Shown here: piece by piece, positions 37,361-46,504 of the stretch | Position numbering within the stretch: position 1 is the first letter of the stretch | Layout: every line of letters begins with the position of its first letter | The notes under the pieces: generated by a model | What the model saw: only the letters and a program-made list of their open reading frames with translations | What the model was told of the DNA's origin: nothing | The model's database searches: none | Assembly: GCA_016720935.1 (NCBI GenBank) | Contig: JADKJP010000007.1 | Span: forward strand, 186,001 to 250,000 | Direction of reading: 5' to 3' | DNA from: Bacteroidota bacterium | GTDB taxonomy: Bacteria; Bacteroidota; Bacteroidia; AKYH767-A; 2013-40CM-41-45 | DNA: 64,000 nt | Translations under genes and position numbers: made by a program

Positions 37361-38474
37361 AAAGTTGAAGAATTCCCTTTACAAATGAGGGCCAGGAAAA
37401 TTTACTTTTTTCAATCTTTACATTGTTGACAAATTCTAATTCACGATTTCCAGAATAAAAATCCAACAACGCATCCGCGATTGCACCTGCCGAAATATCG
37501 GTAACATAGCCGACTTTTCCATTCGGAACAATTTCTGACAGTCCACCAACATTGGTCACCAGCATTGGTCTGTCAAAATGATAAGCGATCTGCGTAATCC
37601 CGCTTTGAGTCGCGCTTTTGTATGGTTGAACGACAATATCCGCGGCACAGAAATAATTTTTCACCTGATCCTTGGAAATAAAGGAAGTATGCAACAAGAC
37701 ATCCTTTTTGATACCAAGCTTGTCTATCATGGATGAATAATTTTTTTCATCTTCATAAAATTCACCGGCAACAAGCAATTTCAAACCAAGATTCTTAATT
37801 CGTGGATCTGACATCGCTTCAAAAAGAAGGTCGAGTCCTTTGTATGGACGAATAAAACCAAAAAATAAAATTATTTTATCAGAAGCATTTAATTTCAATG
37901 CAGTTCTGGCTGCGTCCTTACTGACCGCATTTCCAAATATGGAATAAATCGGATGCGGAAGAAAGGATTTATTTGGATTGGAAGTGAATGAAGACAAATC
38001 ATCCAGTACCGATCTTGAAAGGGTAATAAATCCATCACAGCTTTTCACAAAATATTTTGTCAGGGACTTGTCTCCGATGCGATGTTCATGCGGAATAACA
38101 TTATCCGTGATCGCGATCACCGGTATTGATTTCTTTCGAAGTCGTCTCGCTATAGTACCGAGAGAAGGTGCCATAAAAGGCAACCAATAACGGATCAATA
38201 CAAGATCAGGTTTTTGTGAAATGATTTGTTTAGCCGTCTTGAACCAGGACAAAGGATTAATCGAACTGATCGTAGAAGATATTTTCAAACCTGCGGGAGC
38301 AGGACCATCCGAAAACTGGGATGTACCCGGAAAAAGAATTCCGGGATATTGATAGTAATATGAAAATAATTCACAATCCATCCCTTCATCGATGAAGGCT
38401 TTTGCAAGCGCTTCATTCAAATCAGCAATTCCACCGCGCAATGGGTAGGCCGGACCAATGATGATTATTTTCAA
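37344..38474 (-). CDS. Glycosyltransferase family 4 (GT-B fold)
   Basis: A 376-residue cytoplasmic or membrane-associated glycosyltransferase. The N-terminal Rossmann domain starts IIIGPAYPLRGGIADLNEALA, a donor-side GGI motif as in WcaI/RfaB-type enzymes. The C-terminal nucleotide-sugar domain has LFFGFIRPYKGLDLLFEAM and PYKSATQSGITQIAYHFDRP before VTNVGGLSEIV. Sugar and acceptor cannot be told. It sits between a GT2 gene (24-base gap) and the DUF5686 gene (overlap), which suggests assembly of a surface polysaccharide or lipid-linked glycan (inference). Confidence 0.88.
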   Translation of the reverse strand: MKIIIIGPAYPLRGGIADLNEALAKAFIDEGMDCELFSYYYQYPGILFPGTSQFSDGPAPAGLKISSTISSINPLSWFKTAKQIISQKPDLVLIRYWLPFMAPSLGTIARRLRKKSIPVIAITDNVIPHEHRIGDKSLTKYFVKSCDGFITLSRSVLDDLSSFTSNPNKSFLPHPIYSIFGNAVSKDAARTALKLNASDKIILFFGFIRPYKGLDLLFEAMSDPRIKNLGLKLLVAGEFYEDEKNYSSMIDKLGIKKDVLLHTSFISKDQVKNYFCAADIVVQPYKSATQSGITQIAYHFDRPMLVTNVGGLSEIVPNGKVGYVTDISAGAIADALLDFYSGNRELEFVNNVKIEKSKFSWPSFVKGILQLYEKIK

Positions 38475-38498
38475 CGGATTCAGATTATTCAGGAGAAC

Positions 38499-39455
38499 TC
38501 AAAGATTACAGGTCTTCTCCACAAGATATGAATTTCTGTCGCTCGAACTTCGTGAGATCAGTTCACCGAGGAATCCTGCGAGGAACATCTGTGTACCCAG
38601 AATCATGGACGTAAGTGCTATATAAAAAGAAGGTCTTTCAGTAAGCAGACGCGCCGGGAGATTGTAATAAACATTGTACAATTTACTCAATCCAAGATAC
38701 AAGGCGGTGATGAACCCGATAGCGAACATGATCGAACCCAGCAAACCGAAAATATGCATCGGACGTTTGCCGAATCTTGAAACAAAAGTGATCGACAATA
38801 AATCCAGAAATCCGTTTACAAATCTTTCAAGACCAAATTTTGTCACACCATATTTACGAGCTCTGTGTTCAACAACCTTCTCTCCTATTTTGCGAAAACC
38901 CGCCCACTTGGCAAGGACTGGAATATAGCGGTGCATTTCCCCGTATACTTCAATACTCTTGACCACATCTTTGCGATATGATTTTAGTCCGCAATTAAAA
39001 TCATGCAGGTTATTGATACCGGACATTTTTCGAGTCGCCCAGTTAAAAAATTTACTTGGAATTGTTTTTGAAATCGGATCGTACCTTTTTTTCTTCCATC
39101 CTGAAATCAAATCGAATCCTCCGTGTTTGATCAGACGGAACAGTTCCGGAATTTCATCCGGGCTATCCTGCAAATCAGCATCCATGGTGATCACCACGTC
39201 ACCCATTGTTGCAGCGAAACCCTGATTCAGAGCGGCCGATTTGCCATAATTACGACGGAAACGAATGCCTTTTACAGCAGGGTTATCTTTGCCTAGTTCT
39301 TCGATCAGGCTCCAGGAATTGTCCTTGCTACCATCGTCTACAAAAATAATTTCATAGGTATACGCATTAGCTTGCATGACCCTGACAATCCAATCGTGCA
39401 GTTCACGAAGCGATTCGTCTTCGTTGAATAAAGGAATAACAACAGAAATATCCAC
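38499..39455 (-). CDS. Glycosyltransferase family 2, DPM1/GtrB-like, with two C-terminal membrane segments
   Basis: A 318-residue GT-A enzyme. It has the family start VVIPLFNEDESL, EIIFVDDGSKD near residue 40, and the metal-binding MDADLQDSPDE near residue 93. Two hydrophobic segments at about 232-256 and 270-295 anchor the C-terminus. This layout is that of polyprenyl-phosphate sugar transferases such as GtrB and DPM1, which load a sugar onto undecaprenyl phosphate. It lies 10 bases downstream of the DUF4199 gene on the same strand and is probably second in the operon. Confidence 0.9.
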   Translation of the reverse strand: MDISVVIPLFNEDESLRELHDWIVRVMQANAYTYEIIFVDDGSKDNSWSLIEELGKDNPAVKGIRFRRNYGKSAALNQGFAATMGDVVITMDADLQDSPDEIPELFRLIKHGGFDLISGWKKKRYDPISKTIPSKFFNWATRKMSGINNLHDFNCGLKSYRKDVVKSIEVYGEMHRYIPVLAKWAGFRKIGEKVVEHRARKYGVTKFGLERFVNGFLDLLSITFVSRFGKRPMHIFGLLGSIMFAIGFITALYLGLSKLYNVYYNLPARLLTERPSFYIALTSMILGTQMFLAGFLGELISRSSSDRNSYLVEKTCNL

Positions 39456-39465
39456 CGTATCTTAT

Positions 39466-40002
39466 TTATCCGAGATTGTTACTGGTAAATGGATTTTCCT
39501 CTTTCTTCAAAAAGATAGAAATCAACAGAGAAAATACAAATCCCATGAAAGTGATCCCAAGCACTGAGAAGATAAACAACCAGGTTGGTGTCATAAATCT
39601 TTTGGTGTAATCCATGGCAATGGCAATCTGTTCCTCGCTCATTCCCTGCTCCGTAAGTTGCTGTTGTGACATGTCCATGATTTTCTGGATCATCTCAGGA
39701 GCAATTACAGTGAAGAATAATAATGTGAAGATCCCGGAAATGATTCCTCCAAAAATGGAAATAAGCGTGCCCGTTCCCAGAGCCTTTCCATAACCAATCT
39801 GACCGGCTAAATCCTGATCACGATGACTCTTGATACCCAGAACGATGAACAATATCAATAAAACCCAACCCACATATTGAGGAGCTTTGGATTTAACATC
39901 AGTTCCGAGAAAATAAAAAATCAGCATAACAGCGGCACTCGCCAGGCCATACATTACACCATAGGTGATCGCGACTGTCGTTTGAGAACGGGGATTTTCC
40001 AT
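39466..40002 (-). CDS. DUF4199 membrane protein
   Basis: A 178-residue protein with four hydrophobic segments (about residues 10-30, 38-56, 76-100 and 143-165) and an extracytoplasmic methionine/glutamine-rich stretch between the third and fourth (MIQKIMDMSQQQLTEQGMSE). This is the DUF4199 pattern, common in Bacteroidota next to GT2 glycosyltransferases. No function is assigned. It is first in the operon and has one of the best promoters in the window. Confidence 0.85.
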   Translation of the reverse strand: MENPRSQTTVAITYGVMYGLASAAVMLIFYFLGTDVKSKAPQYVGWVLLILFIVLGIKSHRDQDLAGQIGYGKALGTGTLISIFGGIISGIFTLLFFTVIAPEMIQKIMDMSQQQLTEQGMSEEQIAIAMDYTKRFMTPTWLFIFSVLGITFMGFVFSLLISIFLKKEENPFTSNNLG

Positions 40003-40024
40003 TTGAATAAAATTGAGATGCTTG

Positions 40025-40054
40025 CAAACCTACGTGAAATCCGCTAATAGGCAA
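40025..40054 (-). promoter_or_regulatory. Promoter of the DUF4199/GT2/GT4/DUF5686 operon
   Basis: Minus-strand TTG (40054-40052), a 19-base spacer and TAGGTTTG (40032-40025) followed by CA. Both boxes and spacing match consensus. The leader to 40002 is about 18 bases. Confidence 0.7.
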
Positions 40055-40164
40055 AAGAAAATACACCTTCTCCGCTCCTACTTTTTAACAGCAATTCCCT
40101 GCATTTCACAGCCTTGACTTCGATCAAAAAAAATGCAGAAAAGATGCAAAGGAATCTCTAAAAA

Positions 40165-40197
40165 TTGCTTTTTATTCTCGCTGATTGTTTACTTTTG
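40165..40197 (+). promoter_or_regulatory. Promoter of the SRP RNA gene
   Basis: TTG (40165-40167), a 22-base spacer and TACTTTTG (40190-40197), an exact TAnnTTTG match. It lies directly before the RNA's 5' stem. Confidence 0.65.
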
Positions 40198-40200
40198 CGT

Positions 40201-40305
40201 ACGGGTAAGTCCTATACGACCAGCTCCTGCTAACCTCCCCAGGCCGGGAACGGAGCAAGGATACGCGGTTGAGCGGTGCGATATAGTCAGCTTACCCGTT
40301 TTTTA
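40201..40305 (+). ncRNA. ffs: Signal recognition particle RNA (small bacterial type)
   Basis: About 100 bases. The ends ACGGGTAAG and CTTACCCGT pair, and the apical domain contains CCCCAGGCCGGGAACGGAGC, with the GGAA tetraloop and the AGCA asymmetric bulge that bind Ffh. The 3' stem runs into TTTTTT, which serves as its terminator. This RNA and Ffh form the SRP that targets membrane proteins co-translationally. A 90-codon ORF across this region is an artefact. Confidence 0.92.
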
Positions 40306-40555
40306 TTTTCTTTACTTTTTATTTTTCATATATTTACCTTATAATCAATTAGTTACGATTAGCATTTCAGGCAATTATATTCCCTTTTTTTATACTCTTT
40401 AGGAATCAAACTTAAATGATCTGCATTCATTCAAGCATTGGAATTTCCCTGAATCAGCTAAAATTTATTCCAAAAAAATCAGAAACATTTCCCTGCTCTG
40501 GAAGAAAATAAACTAATTTTAGGTGCTCATAAAAGCAGCATTAAAAACCACTCAC

Positions 40556-41224
40556 ATGAAATTCTTTATTGATACAGCCAATCTTTCTCAAATAAAAGAA
40601 GCCCAGGATTTGGGTGTATTGGATGGCGTTACTACCAATCCTTCTCTGATGGCAAAAGAAGGAATTACCGGACAGGATAATATCCTGAAACATTATGTAG
40701 ATATCTGCAAAATTGTAACCGGTGATGTCAGCGCTGAAGTTATATCAACGGATTTCAAAGGTATTGTGGAAGAAGGTGAAATGCTTGCTTCCCTGCACAA
40801 ACAAATTGTAGTGAAAGTACCGATGATCAAAGACGGCGTAAAAGCCCTCAGATATTTTTCAAATAAAGGAATCAAAACCAATTGCACACTGGTATTTTCT
40901 GCCGGTCAGGCATTGCTGGCTGCCAAAGCAGGAGCTACTTATGTTTCTCCATTTCTTGGTCGCCTTGACGATATCAATCTCGACGGTATGGATCTCATTC
41001 ACCAGATCGTTCATATTTACCGTACCTACGATTTCGGAACACAGGTATTAGCCGCATCAATCCGCAGCCCATTGCACATTGTAAAATGCGCTGAAGCTGG
41101 CGCGGATGTCGCTACCTGCCCTCTCTCCGCGATTCTTGATCTCCTGAAACATCCACTGACTGATATTGGACTGGCAAAATTCCTTGCCGATGCCAAAAAG
41201 TTCAGCGATGTAGCGGTGAAATAA
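40556..41224 (+). CDS. fsa: Fructose-6-phosphate aldolase / transaldolase-like protein
   Basis: A 222-residue class I aldolase of the FSA/TalC subfamily: MKFFIDTANLSQIKEA at the start, GVTTNPSLMAKEG, and the Schiff-base lysine in KVPMIKDG. The short length is typical of FSA/TalC and well under the 310-plus residues of TalA/TalB transaldolases. In Bacteroidota such proteins are often annotated as transaldolase; whether this one transfers dihydroxyacetone or acts as an aldolase is uncertain. The ATG at 40556 is preferred over 40523 because it gives the canonical N-terminus. A Sua5/YciO gene follows after 52 bases. Confidence 0.88.
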   Translation: MKFFIDTANLSQIKEAQDLGVLDGVTTNPSLMAKEGITGQDNILKHYVDICKIVTGDVSAEVISTDFKGIVEEGEMLASLHKQIVVKVPMIKDGVKALRYFSNKGIKTNCTLVFSAGQALLAAKAGATYVSPFLGRLDDINLDGMDLIHQIVHIYRTYDFGTQVLAASIRSPLHIVKCAEAGADVATCPLSAILDLLKHPLTDIGLAKFLADAKKFSDVAVK

Positions 41225-41276
41225 TTTCTGAATTGAGATTCTATCGGTTTGTTTTTAAACTGACAACAACACAAAA

Positions 41277-41894
41277 ATGCTGCTCAAGATCTTTCCTGAT
41301 AATATGAATGATCGCTACATCGACAGAGCTGTAAAGCTGCTTCGTGACGGCGGAGTTGTGGTTGTTCCCACCGATACAATTTATGCCCTTGCCTGTGATA
41401 TCAAAAGAAGTGATGCCTTTGAACGGATTTGTCAGATCAAGCAGGTAAAAATTGACAAAGCCAATTTTTCATTTATCTGTTATGACCTGAGCAATATCTC
41501 GGATTTTACCAAACCTTTCAGTACTACCGTTTTTCGTTTGATGAAGAATTCTCTACCCGGTCCATTCACGTTTATCCTGAATGCGAACAGTAATGTGCCG
41601 ACCATTTTCAAATCGAATAAAAAAACTATCGGGATCCGGGTACCGGATAACAATATCACACGTCGCCTCGTGAAAGAGCTTGGCAATCCGATTATGGTTA
41701 CTACTGTGCCCGGCGGAAATGATATCGAAGGATATTCATCCGACCCTCTCGAAATCGATGCAAGAATCGGCGAACAGGTTGACCTGGTTATTGATGGCGG
41801 TTACAGTGAACTTGAGCCTTCTACTATCATCGATTGTACTGACAATGATCCTGTGATCATTCGTCAGGGTAAGGGGATTGTTGAATTGATGTAA
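41277..41894 (+). CDS. Sua5/YciO/YrdC-family protein (threonylcarbamoyl-AMP synthase-like)
   Basis: A 205-residue single-domain protein of the YrdC fold: VVVPTDTIYALACDI near residue 30, the KQVKIDKANFSFICYDL segment, LPGPFTFIL, TIGIRVPDN and VTTVPGGNDIEG, ending VIDGGYSELEPSTIID. YrdC/Sua5 makes threonylcarbamoyl-AMP for the t6A37 modification of tRNA. The DKANFSF version of the KR..K region is nearer YciO, whose role is less clear, so t6A synthesis is probable but not certain. It follows the fsa gene in the same direction and converges on the NAD(P)HX repair gene. Confidence 0.82.
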   Translation: MLLKIFPDNMNDRYIDRAVKLLRDGGVVVVPTDTIYALACDIKRSDAFERICQIKQVKIDKANFSFICYDLSNISDFTKPFSTTVFRLMKNSLPGPFTFILNANSNVPTIFKSNKKTIGIRVPDNNITRRLVKELGNPIMVTTVPGGNDIEGYSSDPLEIDARIGEQVDLVIDGGYSELEPSTIIDCTDNDPVIIRQGKGIVELM

Positions 41895-41909
41895 GTTTTT
41901 TTGTTCCTG

Positions 41910-43418
41910 TCACCCTTGAATTTGTCGGAAAGCAATGGGAAGATATTTGATCAGATCCGTGGGCAACATTCCGATTTCCGTTTTAATTTTTGCTGCGGCA
42001 TCTCCTGCCAACCCATGAATATAAACTCCTAATCTTGTTGCGTCATGGGATGAATAACCCTGTGCCAGCAAGGAAAGAATAATACCTGTCAATACATCTC
42101 CGCTTCCACCCCTTGCCATTCCGGGATTGCCTGTTGAATTAAACCATGCATTGCCATCAGGCCCAACTGTGCAGGTGTGCGCTCCTTTGAGCACAACAAA
42201 AACTTTATATTTTTTAGCGAACTCCATTTGTATTTCCATGCGCTCAAAATCATTTTTGGTCTCCTTCGTGAGCCTCGAAAACTCTTTGATATGAGGTGTC
42301 AGAATTGAATTCTCAGGAATGTATTCCATCCAGTCAGGATGTTGTGATAAAATATTGATTGCATCTGCATCTAACAAAACCGGTTTCCTGAAGCTGTAAA
42401 GCAAATGTCGCAAGGTTTCCCAGGTTAGTGGATCAGTTCCAATACCCGGACCAATTCCAACAGCTGAAAAATTGGAAAAATCAGGTAAGTCCGAAATGCA
42501 ATTTTCATTCATATCAATGCGCAACATCGCCTCAGGAACAGTTGTTTGCAAAATACTTGTACCGCATCCAGGGACATGCACAGTCAGCAACCCAACTCCG
42601 GTTCTTAAACATCCCTTTGACGCAAGTACAGCAGCTCCCATTTTCCCCTTACTTCCACTGATAAGTAAGGCATGACCATAATTTCCTTTGTGGGAAAATT
42701 TTAATCGCTTGCTTAATAATGGAACTGCGTCCTGATGCGTAAAGTAATTCCATTTTGTCTCCAGCTGACGAATAAATTGTGGATGTAATCGAATATCCAA
42801 AACCTCAAACTTTCCACAAAATTTTCCGCCTGATGGGAACATGAACGAAAGTTTCGGAAATTGAAAAGTAAGTGTAACACTTGCCTGCACAACAACAGCT
42901 TTATCCACAACAGGATTCTCGGCATGTAACCCTGAAGGAATATCTATAGAAATCACAAATGCATTTGAACCATTCATTTCTTCAATCACTTTTGCAACAA
43001 TTCCATTGACAGGTCGATTCAATCCACTCCCGAAAATTGTATCCACCACAAGCTCGTCACCGGAAATAAATGGAATATCTTTCTCCACTTTAATTTCCCG
43101 AATAACATTGGTATCCATTCCCAGCAATCGCTGTTCATTTTCCTTAAAGTCTTCGGAAGTCTTTTGCCCGGTCCGAATCGTATAAACTTCGACATTATAA
43201 CCGGAATGAATCAACATACGACCAATAGCCAAACCATCTCCACCATTATTTCCGGGTCCGCAGAAAATTTTGATGCTTCTGTCCTTCGCAAAGTGATTTT
43301 CAATCCAACGGCAACAGGCACTTGCAGCTCTTTCCATCAAATCAATGGACAAAACCGGTTCATGCGCAATCGTGTATTGATCTGCTTCACGAATCTGTTG
43401 AAGGTTCAGAATTTTCAT
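41910..43418 (-). CDS. nnr: Bifunctional NAD(P)H-hydrate epimerase / ADP-dependent dehydratase
   Basis: A 502-residue repair enzyme for hydrated NAD(P)H. The N-terminal YjeF_N epimerase domain (about 1-210) has CGPGNNGGDGLAIGRML and VVDTIFGSGLNRPV with the catalytic Asp. The C-terminal ribokinase-like dehydratase domain (about 225-498) has HKGNYGHALLISGSKGKMG, VGIGPGIGTD and the GMARGGSGDVLTG anion hole with catalytic Asp. It is the last gene in a reverse-strand run that begins with nusB. The gap to the MBL-fold gene upstream is 83 bases. Confidence 0.93.
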   Translation of the reverse strand: MKILNLQQIREADQYTIAHEPVLSIDLMERAASACCRWIENHFAKDRSIKIFCGPGNNGGDGLAIGRMLIHSGYNVEVYTIRTGQKTSEDFKENEQRLLGMDTNVIREIKVEKDIPFISGDELVVDTIFGSGLNRPVNGIVAKVIEEMNGSNAFVISIDIPSGLHAENPVVDKAVVVQASVTLTFQFPKLSFMFPSGGKFCGKFEVLDIRLHPQFIRQLETKWNYFTHQDAVPLLSKRLKFSHKGNYGHALLISGSKGKMGAAVLASKGCLRTGVGLLTVHVPGCGTSILQTTVPEAMLRIDMNENCISDLPDFSNFSAVGIGPGIGTDPLTWETLRHLLYSFRKPVLLDADAINILSQHPDWMEYIPENSILTPHIKEFSRLTKETKNDFERMEIQMEFAKKYKVFVVLKGAHTCTVGPDGNAWFNSTGNPGMARGGSGDVLTGIILSLLAQGYSSHDATRLGVYIHGLAGDAAAKIKTEIGMLPTDLIKYLPIAFRQIQG

Positions 43419-43501
43419 ACAAGGGCGGTTTTATTTTCCAAATAAAAACTCATGATTAACATCAAAAACCAGATAATAAGCTACTCAGTAAAAAAGTCAG
43501 T

Positions 43502-44446
43502 CTAGTTCAGCAATGTTACTTCAATTCCAATCGAATTCAAATGACCTTTGAGGTGTGTTCCATCCCCATGCAAAGTATAAACCTTTTTCGCGCCGGATTT
43601 TCGAACCAAAGTCAAAACATCGTCCCAGTCAGCATGATCACTAATCGATAAAATCCGGTCACAACGGTGAAAAGACCGTTTCCAGCCTGTAGCAAAATAC
43701 CGGATGACGGATTTATTTCTGGAATATCTGGAAAACTGGTTGGGAGGCAATATACAGACACCATTCTTTTGCTTCATAAACTCCTGCTTTGAATAAGGTT
43801 GCCAGGATCCAAGCGATTTACCATATCGTTCATAAATCTGGTGATAGGAATTCAGATCCGGATGAACATAAATTTTCTTCTCGGGACAATGATTAGAAAT
43901 AAGTCGTGTTAGTCGTTGTGCTTTCCCGATCGCATAAGCGCCCAGAAGAATGTTCTCCGTAGTTTCACACAAACTTCTCACCTCTTCAACCGGATCAGGA
44001 TGAATGTAATTGGGATCCGCAAACGTAGTTTCTGTAATGAGATGATCACATTCTACAAACTCGAATGGCTCACAACTGTCGTCTGCCTGCAGTTTAAAAT
44101 CTCCTGTATACAAATACTTCTCCCCCGCATATTCCAATAAAATTTGCGCGCTGCCAAGCATGTGGCCTGCGGGATAAAAAGTGACTCTGACTTTATTGAT
44201 TTCAAATGTTTCACCATAAGCTACATCAACAAATTGTGACTTCAGTGCTTTTTGAAAACGCCTCAACATCAGGGAGCATGTTGCTGAAGTGGTATAAATA
44301 GTTCCACTGTTGGGAACTGCATGATCGCCGTGCGCGTGAGAAATCAATGCTCTGTAAACGGGTCGTTTTGGATCAAGGTAAAAATCCCCTGCCGGACAAT
44401 ACAATCCATTCGAAGTTACCTGTATAAATTCGTTTACAGAAATCAT
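43502..44446 (-). CDS. MBL-fold exonuclease, DNA-ligase-associated type (without a ligase nearby)
   Basis: A 314-residue metallo-beta-lactamase fold nuclease related to CPSF73/YSH1. Metal ligands are in SHAHGDH (about residues 35-41), AGHMLGSAQ, TGDFKLQ and the late SDHADWDD. The N-terminus (SNGLYCPAGDFYLDPKRP) is that of the family annotated as DNA-ligase-associated exonuclease. In many bacteria that family sits beside an ATP-dependent ligase and an Lhr-type helicase; here the neighbours are coaE and the NAD(P)HX enzyme, so those partners are absent or elsewhere. DNA or RNA as substrate is not decided by the sequence. Confidence 0.82.
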   Translation of the reverse strand: MISVNEFIQVTSNGLYCPAGDFYLDPKRPVYRALISHAHGDHAVPNSGTIYTTSATCSLMLRRFQKALKSQFVDVAYGETFEINKVRVTFYPAGHMLGSAQILLEYAGEKYLYTGDFKLQADDSCEPFEFVECDHLITETTFADPNYIHPDPVEEVRSLCETTENILLGAYAIGKAQRLTRLISNHCPEKKIYVHPDLNSYHQIYERYGKSLGSWQPYSKQEFMKQKNGVCILPPNQFSRYSRNKSVIRYFATGWKRSFHRCDRILSISDHADWDDVLTLVRKSGAKKVYTLHGDGTHLKGHLNSIGIEVTLLN

Positions 44447-44480
44447 TCTAAAACCTTAAGCTAATAAAATATCATCCGGT

Positions 44481-45083
44481 TTACTTCCCCGGCTTTTCGT
44501 CTTTGATTAAAGATTCATGAATAGCCAAAACCTGAGGAAGGATTAACTCCTTTTCATCATTCTGAATCACGAAATCACTTCGTTTTATTTTTTCTTCATC
44601 ACCCGACTGTCTGTCCATAATTGCTTCAATCTCTGCTTTTGTCTTTCTGTCGCGTTCACGAACTCTCTGCACCCGCAAGTCTCGGGGAGCAACTACAGTA
44701 ATTACTTTATCACAATCAGAATATGCTCCACTCTCGAATAAAATAGCTGCTTCCTTTACAAGGTATGCTGCTTCCTGGTTCTTTTGCACCCAATCCTGAA
44801 AATCCTTTTTGACCAGTGGATGAACCAACTGATTCAGGATTTCCAGCTTTTCCGGAAATTGAAAAACAATTTCCGCGAGTTTCTTTCGATCCAATTTTCC
44901 GTTGGCATCAAATGCATCCTCCGAGATCTGTGCCCGAACAGCGTTTCTTAATTCCGGAAATTTATCGTAAAGAAGTTTTGCTTCGGCATCAGAATCATAA
45001 ACAGGAATTCCAAGCTGACGAAAAATCATGGAAACAACACTCTTTCCACTTCCTATACCACCGGTTATCCCAACAACTTTCAT
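44481..45083 (-). CDS. coaE: Dephospho-CoA kinase
   Basis: Final step of CoA synthesis: ATP-dependent phosphorylation of dephospho-CoA on the 3' hydroxyl of ribose. The 200-residue protein has the P-loop GGIGSGKS (residues 8-15), VYDSDAEAK near residue 32, LVHPLVKKDF and a lid region RVQRVRERDRKT. Its ATG overlaps the stop of the YbbR gene by 4 bases (ATGA), so the two are translationally coupled. Confidence 0.94.
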   Translation of the reverse strand: MKVVGITGGIGSGKSVVSMIFRQLGIPVYDSDAEAKLLYDKFPELRNAVRAQISEDAFDANGKLDRKKLAEIVFQFPEKLEILNQLVHPLVKKDFQDWVQKNQEAAYLVKEAAILFESGAYSDCDKVITVVAPRDLRVQRVRERDRKTKAEIEAIMDRQSGDEEKIKRSDFVIQNDEKELILPQVLAIHESLIKDEKPGK

Positions 45084-46075
45084 TTTTTCCGAAGGATATA
45101 ATCCACTTTTTCAGGCTCTATAAATATTGCTCTTACAAATGGTGGAACGGTGATCAACTGAACCGGTAATTTGTCAAGTGTTTGCTCCTCCAGTTTACCT
45201 GCATCAACAACCGCGTCAAACTGTCCGGGATGTACATCATTATAACGGCTCAAGGCAACCTGATACCGTATGGTGATTTTGTCTGGAAATGTTTTAAGTG
45301 AAAAACCATTAGCCACATTCATCGGGTGAATCATCACTTCGGTTCTTCCTTCCGTGAATTTTTCAACCGGAATTTTAACAGTGACACTTTCCGCACTAAA
45401 AGTTAAGAGCTTGCTGGAAGGTATTTTTACAGATTGCTGTATGGTACTCTTTAAACTTTCAATCCTCACTTTTTCAGTTTGAACATAATCCATTTTCCCC
45501 AGCACAGAAGGAGGACCTGATACAATGATACTATCCGGAATGATTGTCACGCTCGCAGAGGTATCATATTGTTTTTCAAAAGATATGTTCGCATCAAGTT
45601 TAACAGGAAGCTTCTTCTGAATCCGGTCACTGAAATTAAATACAATGGAATCTGGTTCATACGAAAGAATATCAATCTCATTGCCTAACTGACGGGCAAA
45701 ATCCGGTGTGAATGAAGACATGGGAATTGCCAATACATCACCGAGAAATTGTTCATTTAATTTCAATTTACCCGCGACATCAACTTCAATGGCTTTTTTC
45801 TGTTTCTGAAAATCATAGGACAGAATTTTAAATCCGGAAGTTTTCACCTGCACAGTGATGGTTTCAGGAAGATCATTCACGACAACTTTCTTCCCGGGCA
45901 AATTCCGGTAAGTAATCGGGAATGTCAATGCTGTAGGATAATCGTGAGACAGAGAAATCAATAACCAAAATACCGTCGCGATAAAAAAACAAATCATGAT
46001 CACCGTCAGGCGCCTTTTTAATTTCAGGCGTCCTGCAGGATCATGATGTATCGGATTTTGCGGAGATTCGATCAC
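45080..46075 (-). CDS. YbbR/CdaR-like domain membrane protein
   Basis: A 331-residue protein with one membrane segment (about residues 24-44) and a long extracytoplasmic part containing about three YbbR-type beta repeats (for example LPGKKVVVNDLPETITVQVKT and PVKLDANISFEKQYDTSASV). In Firmicutes YbbR/CdaR controls the diadenylate cyclase CdaA, but no cyclase gene is nearby here, so that role should not be assumed. It sits in a yajC, ybbR, coaE order that I recall as conserved in Bacteroidota. Its last 4 bases overlap the coaE start. Confidence 0.85.
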   Translation of the reverse strand: MIESPQNPIHHDPAGRLKLKRRLTVIMICFFIATVFWLLISLSHDYPTALTFPITYRNLPGKKVVVNDLPETITVQVKTSGFKILSYDFQKQKKAIEVDVAGKLKLNEQFLGDVLAIPMSSFTPDFARQLGNEIDILSYEPDSIVFNFSDRIQKKLPVKLDANISFEKQYDTSASVTIIPDSIIVSGPPSVLGKMDYVQTEKVRIESLKSTIQQSVKIPSSKLLTFSAESVTVKIPVEKFTEGRTEVMIHPMNVANGFSLKTFPDKITIRYQVALSRYNDVHPGQFDAVVDAGKLEEQTLDKLPVQLITVPPFVRAIFIEPEKVDYILRKK

Positions 46076-46138
46076 GAATTCAGTCTTTGAATGTCAAGTA
46101 TACAAAAAAGATTGCCCCGCTCGGATCCTGACTGAAAA

Positions 46139-46465
46139 TCAAGATTGTTTCGCCGGAGTACCGGCATCCAATGCGCGGGTAGCGTCAGCGGATACAGCGG
46201 ATTTTTCAACTCTGACTTTTACATTGTTGTCGATTTCGACCATGAATGTTTTGTCGTTTACTTCGACAATTCTGCCGTGGATTCCGCCAATAGTAACAAC
46301 CTTTGCACCTTTGGTAAGTGTTTCACGAAATTCCTTTTCTGCCTTTTGCTTTTTCACCTGAGGGCGAATCATGAAAAGATAGAATACAACGATAATCGAA
46401 ACCAGGAATACAATTTGCATAATGCCACCGCCCTGACCGCTAGCCTGTAGAAGTATTGAAAGCAT
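46139..46465 (-). CDS. yajC: Preprotein translocase subunit YajC
   Basis: A 108-residue inner-membrane protein with a single hydrophobic segment (about residues 16-36, IVFLVSIIVVFYLFMIRPQ) followed by the family motif RPQVKKQKAEKEFRETLTKG and the small beta-rich domain VVTIGGIHGRIVEVNDKTF. YajC associates with SecDF in Sec-dependent export. It lies 39 bases downstream of the DUF1573 gene and 63 bases upstream of ybbR. Confidence 0.93.
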   Translation of the reverse strand: MLSILLQASGQGGGIMQIVFLVSIIVVFYLFMIRPQVKKQKAEKEFRETLTKGAKVVTIGGIHGRIVEVNDKTFMVEIDNNVKVRVEKSAVSADATRALDAGTPAKQS

Positions 46466-46504
46466 GTTCGTTTGTTTGTTTAGTTTTGGTTAGAATATAT
46501 TATA

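Noticed and set aside
40133..40402. 89-codon + strand ORF
   Set aside because: It runs through the SRP RNA gene and its terminator.
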